Notes under the pieces: model-generated | The model's database searches: none | The model's input: only the letters and a program-made list of their open reading frames with translations | Told to the model about the DNA's origin: nothing | Translations under genes and position numbers: made by a program | NCBI GenBank assembly: GCA_022829145.1 | Contig: CM040743.1 | Coordinates: forward strand, 29,129,646-29,193,645 | Reading direction: 5' to 3' | Length of the DNA stretch: 64,000 nucleotides | Source: Albula goreensis | Lineage: Eukaryota; Chordata; Actinopteri; Albuliformes; Albulidae | Part shown: in pieces, positions 50,601 through 62,704 of the stretch | How the letters are laid out: each line of letters opens with the position of its first letter | Numbering within the stretch: the stretch's first letter is position 1

Positions 50601-53600
50601 AGAGAGTGAGAATGGAGAAATACCAGCTGTTTTTATTGGTATAAACATACGCACCTTGTTTTAATATCACTGGCAGATATGATAGAAGTTTATAAGACTG
50701 ATATTACTGATGTAGACAACTAGATCACAGTCTTTTTCTGAAATAAATTGGGGAACGGCAGGCAACATCTACTGTTTGGAATGATTGCAAGGTTGAAAAG
50801 CAACTATAGGGGAAAACTGTGGTGACAAACACACCTACTTTTTTCAACCTACTTTTATCAACCAGGGCGGTTTTGCAGAAAGGGAGTGCACCGACGGCAA
50901 GCGCTTCCTCATCCAGTTTTCTTAATTAAACCGTTGTGTAAGAATTAATTATTTAGGTGGGAGATGAAATTATTCTGTTGCTCTGTCAGCTAGTGCTAAG
51001 CAAATGGGTGGGGGGAGGGAAGATGTGCTAGAAAAGGTCTAGCGTAGTGAAGCAGAAACCTTAAGCTATTAAACAGGTAACCACCAAAGCTTTTCCATAT
51101 AGATAAACATATGGAATGTTCTGGAACATCCCACTCTGTAACTGGAATGCATAGCTTTCCACCAATTTAATACTTGCCCTGCAAAGTTAATATGAATAGC
51201 AGGTTGACATGCATATTTTTGACCTCTCTAAAAAGAAAAGGAAAACTCAAAAGATTTTAGTCTGATGATAGTGTGCAGTCATCTAGCATACTCAAAGAGA
51301 TTTACACAGAAGCAGCCTCCGTCTTCCAAACAACGTCTGTTCTCTAAACAAATTGAGTTCTATAGCTTCAAGAGACTAATGAGGCGATTCCTCATTATAC
51401 TAAATGTATCCTTCTTCTTTTTCATTGCTGCAAGGGGCAGGGCTATATCTCTGCACACTGCAAGTCCGTGTTATAATGCACAATACTCTGCTTAACCTCC
51501 TGTTTGTGGACATATACCCATTTCGCTCAAACAAAATATTGGTGTAGAAGCATTTTGTGTGATTCTGCAAAAAGGGAGTGACACATTTCTTTTAGAAGCT
51601 AAAGGAATCACATTCCATGGCTTTTCTCAGAGTAAAAACATCCACCTCTTTCCAAGGAAGTAATGGATTTACTCTAACTGTTGGAATCATATTAAAAGCT
51701 GAGCTCCTTATACAAAAACTGTGGGCGGCCTCCTTGAATGGACAGAAGTTCATAAATTTAAGTAGAGCCACATTCCAGAATGCATGCAAATACACTGCAG
51801 TTTGTTTCTTTTGTCTGCTTACTTAGTCCTTTATGTGGCTTTCTTATATAAAGAAATTCAGTTTCACAGTATATCTTCAAGAAATACCTATATAAGAGAT
51901 TGAATTATTTATTTAAGCAATACAGAATGAAAAAAGTTAAGATACAGTTGAAGGGCTAAGATTTAATCAAAACACACTTGGGACAACTGCTATAAAAACC
52001 AAAAACCTTCTTGGGTTATATGGTGCCAAATCTCACTAAAGTCTGTTTAATACTCCATATCTCTATGGCAAAGGAGCTTCCAGGAAATGAAAATTAGTAT
52101 TCACAAGAGATTGGCCCTGGCTGCATCTCAGCGGTCAAGCAGTAATTAAATCCCTGCCTTCTTATGTTATACGTGTTTGGGTTGCACTTTCATATGATGC
52201 TAAATCCAGCTTGATACTTCCATCTACAAAGCACACCATCATGAATATATCTCACTATGGGAAAACTGATTTTCACTATTCCAAAAAAAGGTATTCCAGC
52301 ATCATGACTCAGAAAATTCATACAAATGAATGGGTAAATAAATATACATAATACATGGCTCATATTGCAGTACAGTTTTTTGCCAGAATATGACACTCTG
52401 TTAATCTTTGTGCTGTGGTGCTTGCCAGAATTATTGCAGTTACAGCCGTTTCATGTAAATGAAACCATCATACTCTTCATCAAACATTCACAGACACAGC
52501 CAGCCAGAACATAAACACCACACTACTTGTGTTCATTAAAAATATAATGTTTGACTGCGTTGTGTTTTAAAGGCAGGGATGTTTGAATTAATGCATTTGG
52601 TTTTCACAGCTACAACTGTGCAGTTTAATTGATTTTGTTCTCACCTGTGGGAAAGATATTTCAATGAGACCTCTAGAAAGAGACTGCAGTGAGGTATGTT
52701 TAATCCAACAAACTACTGCATAAAAAAAGTTCTGCCTAACCAACAAGATGCTAAAGCACAAGCAAAAGGAAAGTTATGATCTAACAAAAAACACTGATTA
52801 ATAGTCAAACAAATGCTTGACCTTCTGGCCACCAGTATGTTATAGTATGCAAATTAAAGGGATTTTTGGCATTTTCATTATAAACCATTTAAAGAATATT
52901 AGCTTACCTAAATATGAGATTAAAATATGAGATCAAAAATGTAAGATGTTACTCGTTAGATGACATCAGTCAGATTACAATATTAATCAAAATGTCAAAA
53001 TCTGATTTCTGTCTTTATTACAAATTATGAATTATGGGAATTAACACTAGAATAAGAAGAAGCAAATTTTTTCACAGAACATTGCTTTTATTTTGTATAA
53101 GTGTTGCATAAAATGACTGTCAGTGGTTGGTTTTGAGTATCTATGTAAAAGAATCAATCATCAATAGGATGGTCCATTGCTATATAATATAAAACAATTG
53201 CATTGCTGTTTCACCTAAAATAACTCAAATATACAAACACAGTGTTTCCTTCATCCGGTTGTTGAGACAACACAATGAAACATTAAATAATTAATAAAAG
53301 TGAATATTATTCTGTAAGTCATCCCACGTAATGGATAAATTTCAGTAAACAGCTACAGTGTTGCAGTGTTTATAAGTACAGCAAAGCCAAGACATGATAA
53401 ACTTACGTTTTGAGATTTATCATGCTGATTCTGAACCAGCTGTTCAATTCATCACGCTTATCCAAGTAATTTAGTTTGTACTTCATAATGCGAACAAGTC
53501 CGACAGTGAAAAACTGGGTAAAATTGGTCTCTTTCATGGGACACATACAGTATACAGCACATTTGTATTATAGTTATGAGCAATGTATTACATGGTGTCA

Positions 53601-54199
53601 TCTTTGATGCAAATTTGCATCAATCAGGTTCTATGGAGCTAGTTTCTAATTTTTTCCCAGTTTTTTTCTTGAGGGTGTATTTTTGTTCATTTGTGAAGGA
53701 CACGTCACTAAATAGGTGTTTAGTTCACCACAACTACCTGAATTTTTAGAAACTGCATAGAGTTTTTTAGATTCACATCTGTAGCTAATAATAATACATT
53801 TCAACAATAGAAATAGGGCTACACCTTAAAAAAATGCTTAAGTTATTTATATTCAATCCCATCATACGATGGTAACCTCGCTTGTTGTTTATTTTTCCCA
53901 TTTAACATTAAACCAGAGTATTTATCACTTAATATGGACTATTTCAGAGAGGGAAAAATTACAGTTCTTGAGTTCACTGCGGGGAGTGGTGTTACCAGTG
54001 TAAGTACAGCAAAATCACCAGCTATTGATATTGATATTCCAGATCAGTCAATGGTAAAAGAGGGCAGCTGCTGTCCTGATGTAACATTACATCAGTTGCA
54101 GTTCAGATTTCACATGCCCTAGTAAACCCAAGTAAGTAGAGGCATGTTTCACAAAGAATGATAGCTAGCACAGTCTCTCTAGCTTATCCCCTTAATGGG
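50601..54199. other. Unique AT-rich sequence, no gene seen
   Basis: About 3.6 kb without a supported gene. Only short chance open frames and AT-rich runs. Confidence 0.5.
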
Positions 54200-55820
54200 T
54201 GCATCTTACTTTGATGGAAAGATTGCAGACATCCGTAAGTCCTTCTCGTTTACTTCTCCCCTTCCTCCCTCCTCTCTCGCTACACTCTATCCATCCTTCT
54301 CCACTTTCTCCTCTATTACAGACACTGATCAACTATTCACAGTTTCTTTTTAAACGATCTGCAGGGCCCCCACCAGTCTGGTTGCAGACCGAGCCACTGC
54401 ACAGAGACCACACTCCTCTCGGTCAGTGAATCTCTTCAGATGGCTTGGGCAGCCTCTCTCTCCTCAAACCTGATTCTCCTGAACCTATCGGCTTCCTTTA
54501 ACATGGTAGACGACTCTATTCTCCCATCCTCCTTGACAGTAATGGGGATCCATGATGCCGCTCTTGACTGGATTGAGTCCTACCTCTCTGGTCGCTCTTT
54601 TCTCCAGTTGCTCCTTTGAGGTTGTATGGAGTGATGCTGTATTGGCACCTTGTCCTCTTGCTGCAGGAGTTCTCCAGTCCATGGCCCACTTCTCCCCCTT
54701 TCTCTTGGGCCTGTCATCTCTGCCCGTAGTCTGTCCTACCATTGCTACGCTGATGACACCCAGCTCTTTCTCTCATTCTCTCCTTCTTACACACAGATCT
54801 CTGCTCGGATCTCTGCTTGCTTGTTGGACATCCAGAGCTGGATGGACAGCAACCATCTTAACCTCAACCCAGGCAAGACAGAGCTCATATTCATTCCTGC
54901 CCCATCTTCTCCCCTGCTGGACTTCTCCGTCTCCTTGAGGGACACCATCCTGTCACCATCATCCTGTGCCGAGAACCTCGGAGTTAATGCCGATAACAAA
55001 CCAGCCCTCAGAACACAGAACATTGCAGCAGTGAGGCGGGTGTGCAGATTCTTCCTATACAATTTCAGGAGAATCCACCCCTTTCTCACCACCTACTCTA
55101 CGCTGTTTCATGTCCACTCTCCCACATTAATTACTGCAACTTATTCTTCTTCCAGCAACTGCAATCAGACCCTTGTAGCTCATTCAGAATGCTGCAGCTC
55201 ATCCAGGCTTCAACCTCCCCAGACACTTCCATGTCACGCCCCTCCTCAGCTCCCTTCACTGGATACCTGTCATGGCCCACATCAAATGTAAAATTCTCAC
55301 CTACCAGGCTATCAAGGGGACAGGCCTATCCGCCAAAGAATCATCAGACCCTACATTCCTGCCCAAGGCATCAACACACCTAGTGTCTCCTCCTCTTCTT
55401 TGCACTTCCTGGCCATGTCTGCGGTCTTTTTGGCTCCCTGCTGGTGGAATGACCTTCCCATGGATGTCAAAACAGCAGAAAGTCTGTCCACCTTCAAGTA
55501 CAGACTGAAGACTCACCTCTTCAGGATGCTTCTCTAGCTGTCCCTCCCTAGCGCTTCTAGTTAGCCATAGTCTTGGAAGCAGTGATCTAGTTTTGCTGTT
55601 GTGTCTATGGTGGTGGTGGTTGTCGTTGTTGTTATTAATGATCTTTTGTTTCTTCAGCAGGTCATTCATAAGGTTTAAGTCTATGCTTATGCTATCCCAT
55701 CTGGCACTTGGACTTCTACCTCTCTCGAAAACTTTTAGCACTTTCATCCCTGACTTGAGCACTTTGAGTTGTAAACTGAATAAGAGCATCTGCAAACTGC
55801 CTATAATGTTATGTTACATA
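54200..55820 (+). mobile_element. L2-like LINE, 5'-truncated
   Basis: The fragment runs from the linker between endonuclease and reverse transcriptase to the 3' tail. Read in three frames it matches the familiar fish L2-type pol protein almost from end to end. After the coding stop at about 55537 the 3' untranslated part ends with TAAGAGCATCTGCAAACTGC and TATAATGTTATGTTA, the usual tail of fish L2 elements (recalled form: AAGCGTCTGCTAAATG then TGTAA repeats). Upstream ORF1 and endonuclease are absent, as in most LINE copies truncated on insertion. Confidence 0.9.
54215..55537 (+). pseudogene. LINE reverse transcriptase remnant
   Basis: In order: a linker starting KIADIRKSFSF; the QSGCRPSHCTETTLLSV region (about 54357-54410); motif A as LNLSASFNMV, where the expected catalytic aspartate of F-D is asparagine; GIHDAALDWIESYLSGRS; a small insertion near 54600 that shifts frame; CPLAAGVLQ, where the usual GVPQGSVLGPLLF is shortened; the catalytic YADD at 54746-54757; SWMDSNHLNLNPGKTELI; and a C-terminal part with WWNDLPMDVKTAESLSTFKY ending RLKTHLFRMLL at a TAG (55535-55537). 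At least three frame changes and the motif A change make it inactive. The clade is L2-like by resemblance; CR1/Rex kin is less likely. Confidence 0.85.
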
Positions 55821-56119
55821 GTGGGTAATTTTTTTTTTTGATAAAGTCACGAAAAAGAAGGGGTGGGTATTTGTCAAAACAGCAATATCCTTGGAACCCC
55901 ACAAAGTTGCCCTGTAAATATAAAATGTCCTGTTAACATCCCATTAACAAATAAAATAACTATGAATAGCATATTGTTGGGAAATGATAAAAAAGCTTTT
56001 CCTGAGTACAAGGTTGTAGCAAAATGCTAGTGGCTGCTTATTTACTTTTGTAAACAGACTAGAGATTTACTTTTAGAGATTGTTCAACTATTTTTTTTTA
56101 AAGGAGAGTGGCCAAGCCA

Positions 56120-56262
56120 CCCTCCTCATGTATTTTCTTTTCTTTATTTAGACAGGAGAAAGGCTGAGAGCGGTTGAAGCCAAGAGAGCCAAAATCTCCC
56201 AGGGATCAACATGTGGATCAACATGCTGCCCAGCTTACTGAGCTATCTGGTCTCTAAACTCT
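56120..56262 (-). mobile_element. Possible tRNA-derived SINE
   Basis: On the minus strand AGATAGCTCAGTAAGCTGG fits a pol III A box. TGTTGATCCCTGGGA lies where a degraded B box is expected, after a 12-bp tandem duplication (TGTTGATCCACA). A C/T-rich body ends CCTGTCTAAATAAAGAAAAG, an A-rich tail with an AATAAA. Head, body and tail are in the right order for a fish SINE, but the family is not recognised and no target duplication was found. Confidence 0.45.
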
Positions 56263-57300
56263 ACTGTTTTTGAAGAAATAAAAACCCTTATTTGCAAGTT
56301 GTTGCTCATTGAATCCAGGTCTAGATATTAGTTTTACTGTTTTTATGTGCCCCGCTTCAAGGGAAAATTATTCAAGAAATTAACCTCTTTATCATGCGGT
56401 TTATTCAATGCCTTAGCTTACTCTGAATTAGCCTCTAACTTAACACTGAAAGGCTTGACGAATAAGTCTTACAGGCTCAAAAAACTTAGTCCTAATAATA
56501 TCATTAGGTAACTGCTGAGAGTACATTAATAATATGAAAGGGACTGGAGACAGTATCCACTTCAAACAAGACACAGAGGTGTACTTTTAGAGCTTGACCC
56601 GTGTAAGTAGGTTATATAAACAGCAACTGTGGGACAGTGGCAGATCAATAATGCATGGCAGCACCGTGCATCTCTTCTGTAAAGCCCTCCTCCAGGTATT
56701 TCTGTGGTTTGTCTTTAAAAACAACCTTGTGCTGAATCAGAGGGGTGCCCCAGGGAAGTTCTGGGGATGTGACAGCTCTGACGAAGTTCCGTCTCTGATC
56801 ATTCGCCTTAAGATTCGCATGCTTTGGAATTAAGCTGTCGCCTAATTTGAAAGATTTATTCCAACAGCTTCTCCCTAGCATTAAGAGTTGTGAGGACATG
56901 ATCATGACAGATGGATTGATCTGCCAGGATCATGGCTGGGTTCGATACATTTAATTACATTCACAAATAATCCATTCATGTTTTCTTCCTAAGTTAAATA
57001 CTTACTGTAAAGATAGAAATACTTCTGCATGCTGCCTTCACCAGGGCAACACTGCCATTCTATGCAAAACTTTATTAATGTCAGTTATTAAGGTCTTACT
57101 TCCTGGCAGCACATATGAAAATAAAACTATAACTAGTAGCTATAATTTCAGTTTAAGCTGTAATTTCAGTTACTTCAAGATGTAGTTATAGAAGTTTTAT
57201 TTATATATAGTTAAAGTGATGCTAGCCCCCTTTCTCTCTTAAGTTCAAGTTATGGTCAGGAAATGGAAATAAGATAGAGGGAATTATAATATATATATAC
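56263..57300. other. Unique sequence; 56640-56880 slightly CNE-like
   Basis: No gene supported. The text around 56800-56880 (TCGCCTAATTTGAAAGATTT) is unique and balanced in composition. Confidence 0.4.
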
Positions 57301-57546
<246 letters not shown>

Positions 57547-58059
57547 ATATAGTACAACGTATATACCATATGATACTATACAAATATATTGCAATGTACA
57601 GATTATATAAATTGAATTCCAAAAATGAATTATAAATGAGTGTATTAAAGCTATATAAAAATTTTTCATGAAGCTGCATGTAAAAGATCACACAGACACA
57701 TCTAAAGTAAGAATGGTTTGAATTTAGTTAACTCCGTTGAATGCACATGCCTGGTACATATGTGTTCAAATGGAGACCGAACAGAGATTTCAGAAGTTTG
57801 AATTAGTTGGCAAAAACAGAAGGAGCTACCATTATTTATTCTTCAGAAATCCCCCCTATGACTGCAACTCTCATTGAAACAGTACTGTTTGGACTCTAAA
57901 ACAGATTCTTGGATTTTTTTTTGGTATATTTTTGTCATTTTGTTGTCTTTCAGGAAACTGTTTCCTCAGGCCTTGTTCAGAAACTACAGAAGAAGAAAGG
58001 GCAGACTGAGTGTGTGTGCATGTGTGTTTTTTTTATAGGCTGATGATGAAGATGTATGA
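57547..58059. other. Unique AT-rich sequence, no gene seen
   Basis: Only a short GT run and T run near 58010-58036. Confidence 0.5.
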
Positions 58060-58480
58060 GGAGGCATTAGCCCTGGGACAATCAGAGGGCAGACAGCAGT
58101 GGCGTAGCTTAGAATGATTAGTCGGATCTATGCTGGGAGTGTTCGCCGAGCCACAGGAGAGGACATGCAGCCGAGGCGGCCGCAGGTGTGATTTACTCTG
58201 CCGAGCCAGGGGAGGCCGACTTACTCCCCCAGGCCCCACGGGAGGCAGCGAGAGAAGCAGCCGGGATCGTCTCCACGGCGGCAGAAAGAACTTGCGGTGA
58301 CGTTGGTTAGCCACAGGGGCAGCTTGGAGTGGGTGTTTCTTGCCCATCCCGTTGTTACTTTGGGGGAGAGGGGGTTGGGGGGCGCATGCATCTGGGATTT
58401 TTGTGCTGGAGGATTCACCAAGTGCAGCGGCTCTGTGTAGGCAGAGGTGCCTTGCAGGCACCATCAGGGCGAGAACATTT
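58060..58480. other. GC-rich, CpG-containing block
   Basis: Composition shifts to GC-rich with repeated CG dinucleotides (CAGCCGAGGCGGCCGCAGG, CTCCACGGCGGCAG). The 143-codon minus-strand frame 58033-58464 has no recognisable domain and is probably an effect of composition. Alternatives are a GC-rich enhancer, a small CpG island with a non-coding transcript start, or an unrecognised exon. Confidence 0.4.
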
Positions 58481-59393
58481 GCTCATGGAAATGAAGAAGT
58501 AGAAGGCTACACTGCTGAGCAGGATAAAAAGGAAGGATAATCAATACATGACAATTTTTATTTTTCCTATTCATGGTTGCATGAATTTGCAAACAGCATC
58601 ACATTTGGTGTGGAAATGTAATGTTCACCATGCATGACCTCATCAATGCTGCAATGACAAAGGCACAGTATTTACATAGGTCATTATTCATTGAGACCAC
58701 TCGATTGCAGTGGGGTAGCCTCATCTCCTTAGTGCGGTGTCAGATTTTTTTAAACGCAATTTGACATCGACTGTGAACCATGTTACCCATATATAGGCAT
58801 TACACATTGACATTAGAAATTGATTTTTATAGAAACACATTAATTTATCAATTTAATTTATATGTTATCTATAAGGGCATCGAACAGCTATATGGGATTT
58901 TTATGCTTCATAAACACAAAAAGATAATATCTGACGAATCAAGAGCCTCTGGCTGAAAAGTGCACTCTGGTCTCTGAAAAAGCACTCGTATTTCTGGTGT
59001 GTATGCTCTTGACTAGGCAGTGCTCAACAGCGTTAAGAACACCATTTATTCTAAGTACAGCAAAAATTGGCCCGTTTCCATAACAGGCCAGAAACTACTT
59101 CAAAATATTTTCTATTTGGTTACCGTCCAAATCAACTAAAATTTTTTGAAGTAGACTATATTCTTTTCAAAGCTGCATCAAGTCCTTTTTTGTTTATCGA
59201 TACAGGCAAGCTTTGCACTTCGCAGAGTTGTACCCAGTTCGAAACATTATAGTCAAGGCTATGAAAAGTCAATATGTTTTCCAGTCTGACGGACACCAGC
59301 ACAGAAAATACACACTTGGAATCATAATTTAATCAATAAAAGGAGTCATGTCTAAATATTTACATTTCATAAATGTTAATTACAATGTGGTCA
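58481..59393. other. Unique AT-rich sequence, no gene seen
   Basis: No supported gene or element. Confidence 0.5.
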
Positions 59394-60475
59394 GGGCCAT
59401 ATTTACTAAACAGTCGCAATGGGTTCAAATCACTCTTAAGGAATTTGCAGTGACTATGTCACTTTGCGACTTTCCTCCTGATACACAGTAAAATCTGTTC
59501 ATGCATATGTATACCTGGGGTAAAAGCACTAAAACAGGGTGGAGATTTTGCAAATGAGGCCAATTAAGTATTCTGTCCAATCTACTAAACCTTGCAGTAA
59601 CTGTAACCTCCATCTTTGCCTGGGAATTTTTACAACTTCTGAAATCAGGCGGAGATTTTGCGCCATCCAAAATGACCGTCTGTCAGTTAACATAACAGCA
59701 AATACTGTGGTGATATTTCACAGGTTACATGGTCACAGGACAATGTCACTATTGGAGGAACTTGAGCCACGCACCCAAAGATCAAATTCTCAAAGTACAG
59801 TTGTGTGGCTTACAGGCTTGTTGTTCCATTATACAACGAACAAGTGCTCAGAAATAGAAAGCACATATCCCATGAATGTACAGGTTATGTATGATGCAAA
59901 ACAAATAAGCGCACATGTTGTATAAAGAACTTAAGTTCAAGTCATGGGCAGCTTTATTTTCAGGAGCAGCTCTTCCTACAGGCAGTGAGAGGGTGGAACA
60001 AGTGGAATGTGTTAGCAACGCAGCAATGACCTTATTCCACCTTACAACACCACCTGTGTTTTTTTTGCACTTATGTTGTTTTTTTGCCCAAACTTTCTGT
60101 AAGCCACCTATCATCATGCCATATTTTCTTTACATCCTATACTGTTCGTTTTGTTAGCCCTAAACCTAATAATTTAGCTTTGAATATGATGTCACTCCAA
60201 AACTTTCTCCTCTCGGTTGATGTTTCATTCCTATGTTTTACTATGGCACTATGAAGCTTTGCCTCATTGGCCATGATATCTATTACCTGATCAATGAATA
60301 AATAAATAAAGTTTTCTCGAGGTTCCCGCACTACTTGCACCTGGTTGCTGGTCCATATCCATTTTGCACCACCTTGATATCTGGATGTGCTCCTACTGCA
60401 AAATTGCGACATGAGGGCGCTACATTTTTGGAGTATGGAATTAGACCTTAATAAGTCTTAGTAAATCAGTCATTA
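59394..60475 (-). mobile_element. PIF/Harbinger-like transposon relic
   Basis: The left end is GGGCCATATTTACTAAACAG. The right end read on the minus strand is TGACTGATTTACTAAGAC, so the ends share ATTTACTAA as inverted repeats. GGGCNNATTTAC-type ends are usual for Harbinger elements. The subterminal motif GGAGATTTTGC occurs twice (near 59541 and 59652). The minus strand carries a remnant of the Myb-like accessory protein of Harbinger transposons; no transposase is recognisable, so it is probably internally deleted. Exact ends and the 3-bp target duplication were not resolved. Confidence 0.6.
59960..60412 (-). pseudogene. Harbinger Myb/SANT-like protein remnant
   Basis: The minus strand reads FIDQVIDIMANEAKLHS, then HRNETSTERRKFWSDIIFKA, KLLGLGLTKRTV, a stop, and DVKKIWHD. 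Known Harbinger Myb-like proteins show the order V--V--N---L, then E-----K-WSDI, N-LG----RTVE-VKKKWHD, and KKTGGG. Tryptophans sit at the expected WSDI and IWHD positions. Further along, KCKKNTGGV in another frame fits the usual KKTGGG segment and is followed by LTHSTCSTLSLP. In intact elements this protein binds DNA and helps the transposase. At least one stop and two frame changes break it. Confidence 0.6.
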
Positions 60476-62351
60476 ATATTTCAGAGATTGCGACTGCACA
60501 ATTGTCACTATATAGCGAATATGTTTTGGGCTGCGGTTATTCCTTTGTAAATTTGACTCCCAGTTTTAAAACAGGTAAACCCTACTTATCGTACTGCCAA
60601 CTGCCAATGTCATTGTTAACTCCTCCCTTGTTTCAGCACCTCCCTTCCTTCTGGCATAGATATACAGCAAAGATCATATAATAGAATATGTCATTACAAA
60701 CAAGTAAAAGGGTTTTTGTGCTTATTAATATCCATGAAATCTTAAAATCCTGATTTTTGCTTGCTTTATCAGCCATCACCCACACGGAATTGTGGGTGTT
60801 TTGAAAAAGAGTGCACCAAACTGGATACTGGATTTCTTCAGACCATGACCTTATGAGACCTCATGTTATTTTCAGAACTTGTGTCCAGGTGTGCATCAAA
60901 CGGTTGCTTTCGCAGCCTACACACTTTCTTAAGTGATCACAAGGGTTTTAGTTCTATTGATTGATTGGCTGAGCTCCTCCTGGGATGCATTTGCTCCATG
61001 GTTACTTCTACACTTTTTTTATATCCTCCTTTTTTTCACCCTCTACCTCCTTATCTCTGAATTCAGATTCCAACACTTGTGTGTTAAAGCAGAGCTGATA
61101 AAACAAAACTCCACAGAGGGATGTACTGAAACGGCAGCAGGAATGCTCCGTTTCAACACATCATTGGGGAATATTTCAGAGACAGTGAGGCCCTCCCTGC
61201 TGCTTTCATAACATGGAACATTCTCTCAGCCAGAGACAGACACAGTTTGGGGCCACATTAGTATCAGTATCAGACTGCTGCTTGCTGCTACAAACACTTC
61301 CTGAATTTCAGCTTGCCAAGATGGACTTTTATTTTTTTCCCCAGTTCCTCCAGACAGGCCTACAATTCTAAGCACCTCTATTTATTATCCATCTTACCTA
61401 TAAGGAAGTACTAAACTTTCTGTTTGACCCCACATTCTAATAAACATTACCACATACCCTATACAAATGTAACTTGATTGACATATATACAGGAGAACTT
61501 GATCATTATATTTTACAACACAACATCTCATATTATTTTTCCTAAAAGAGAAACATATGCACCTCACAGTTCTTATCCGGTAATTCTAATGTACCCTGCA
61601 TTTTAATACAGAGTGTATAAACGGGTCCATGACCGTCACAGTACAAAATTCATCAGACAAGACAGAGCAGCTTTGATCGAATACGTCGTAGTGGGTATAC
61701 TGAAAGAAATTAGAGAACATTTCAAGCCCCAGACCTTTAAAAACCATTGTCAAACTGCACCAGGCAACTACTGCCGAGCAAAGGACCATTCACAAAATTG
61801 GGAGCATTCAATGTCTTTTTTTGATAAACTCCACAAGGGAGAAATTTTCTTCAAAACATTTGATAGGGTGGCCTAATCGGTTGTAGAGAGGAGTGCTTTT
61901 CATACAGTGACCTGTGTATTTTCCAGTGTCTCGCAGATGCTCTTACACTTGATAGCCCATCTGATGAATGTGAGGCAGTTGCTGCCACCCCTTGTGAGAG
62001 CGATAAAGACGTTCGGTGAAAGCAAACTTCCCTTTCGAACGCTCAGTGATGCAGACAAAGCCTCCGAGGACATGGGCTCTGCTGTATGTCTGTGCAAAAG
62101 CACTGTGATAGTCCATGGTACAATTACACGATCAAGAATCATTGAACGCGGTACATTCTAGAAAGGGTCAGCCTGATTTCATGATTGTGTATGTGGCATC
62201 TAAATGTTAAAAGGTTTCCATTCTTTGTCTTTTCTCCCACTTTTAATTGCCTAATTGTATTTGTCGACCTCCCATCAATTGCTTCCATCAATTCAAGACA
62301 GTCTTAACAAGCATGCATTCTCCTCCAAAACAGACTGTAAATATACATGTA
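60476..62351. other. Unique non-coding sequence, no gene seen
   Basis: Short open frames at 61613-61876 and 61907-62161 (84-87 codons) have no recognisable domain. No element ends seen. Confidence 0.45.
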
Positions 62352-62401
62352 TAATATAATATACTATACTATACTATACTATACTACACTATACTATACT
62401 C
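62352..62401. repeat. (ATACT)n pentanucleotide microsatellite
   Basis: About eight ATACT units, one of them changed to ACACT, preceded by AATAT text. Confidence 0.9.
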
Positions 62402-62687
62402 TAAGACACTCTGCATTGGAGGATTACACATCTGGGCCAAGTAGAAATGATCATTAATAAATACAGCAACTACATACCTTATGTCATTGTTTGTTCACTT
62501 TTATCTGAAGGCAATTAAAACACCTTCTTGGTTTTAATGTACAGAACTAGTAACCTTAGACACAGAGACACAGACACAGTGAAAAGGATTCAATGAACAT
62601 TCTTCTCCATCTTTTAACAATTGCAAATGCAAGCATGATTTGTTTGTTTGAGTTGTTGTTTGTTAACTTTGTGACTACTGACTCAAA
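62402..62687. other. Unique AT-rich sequence
   Basis: No supported gene. A GTTT-rich run lies near 62640-62662. Confidence 0.5.
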
Positions 62688-62704
62688 CGTGTGTGTGTGT
62701 GTGG
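62688..62704. repeat. (GT)n short repeat
   Basis: Seven to eight GT units followed by GGGG. Confidence 0.85.

Noticed and set aside
58033-58464. 143-codon minus-strand open frame in GC-rich text
   Set aside because: GC-rich sequence has few stops. The R/P/S-rich peptide matches nothing I know.
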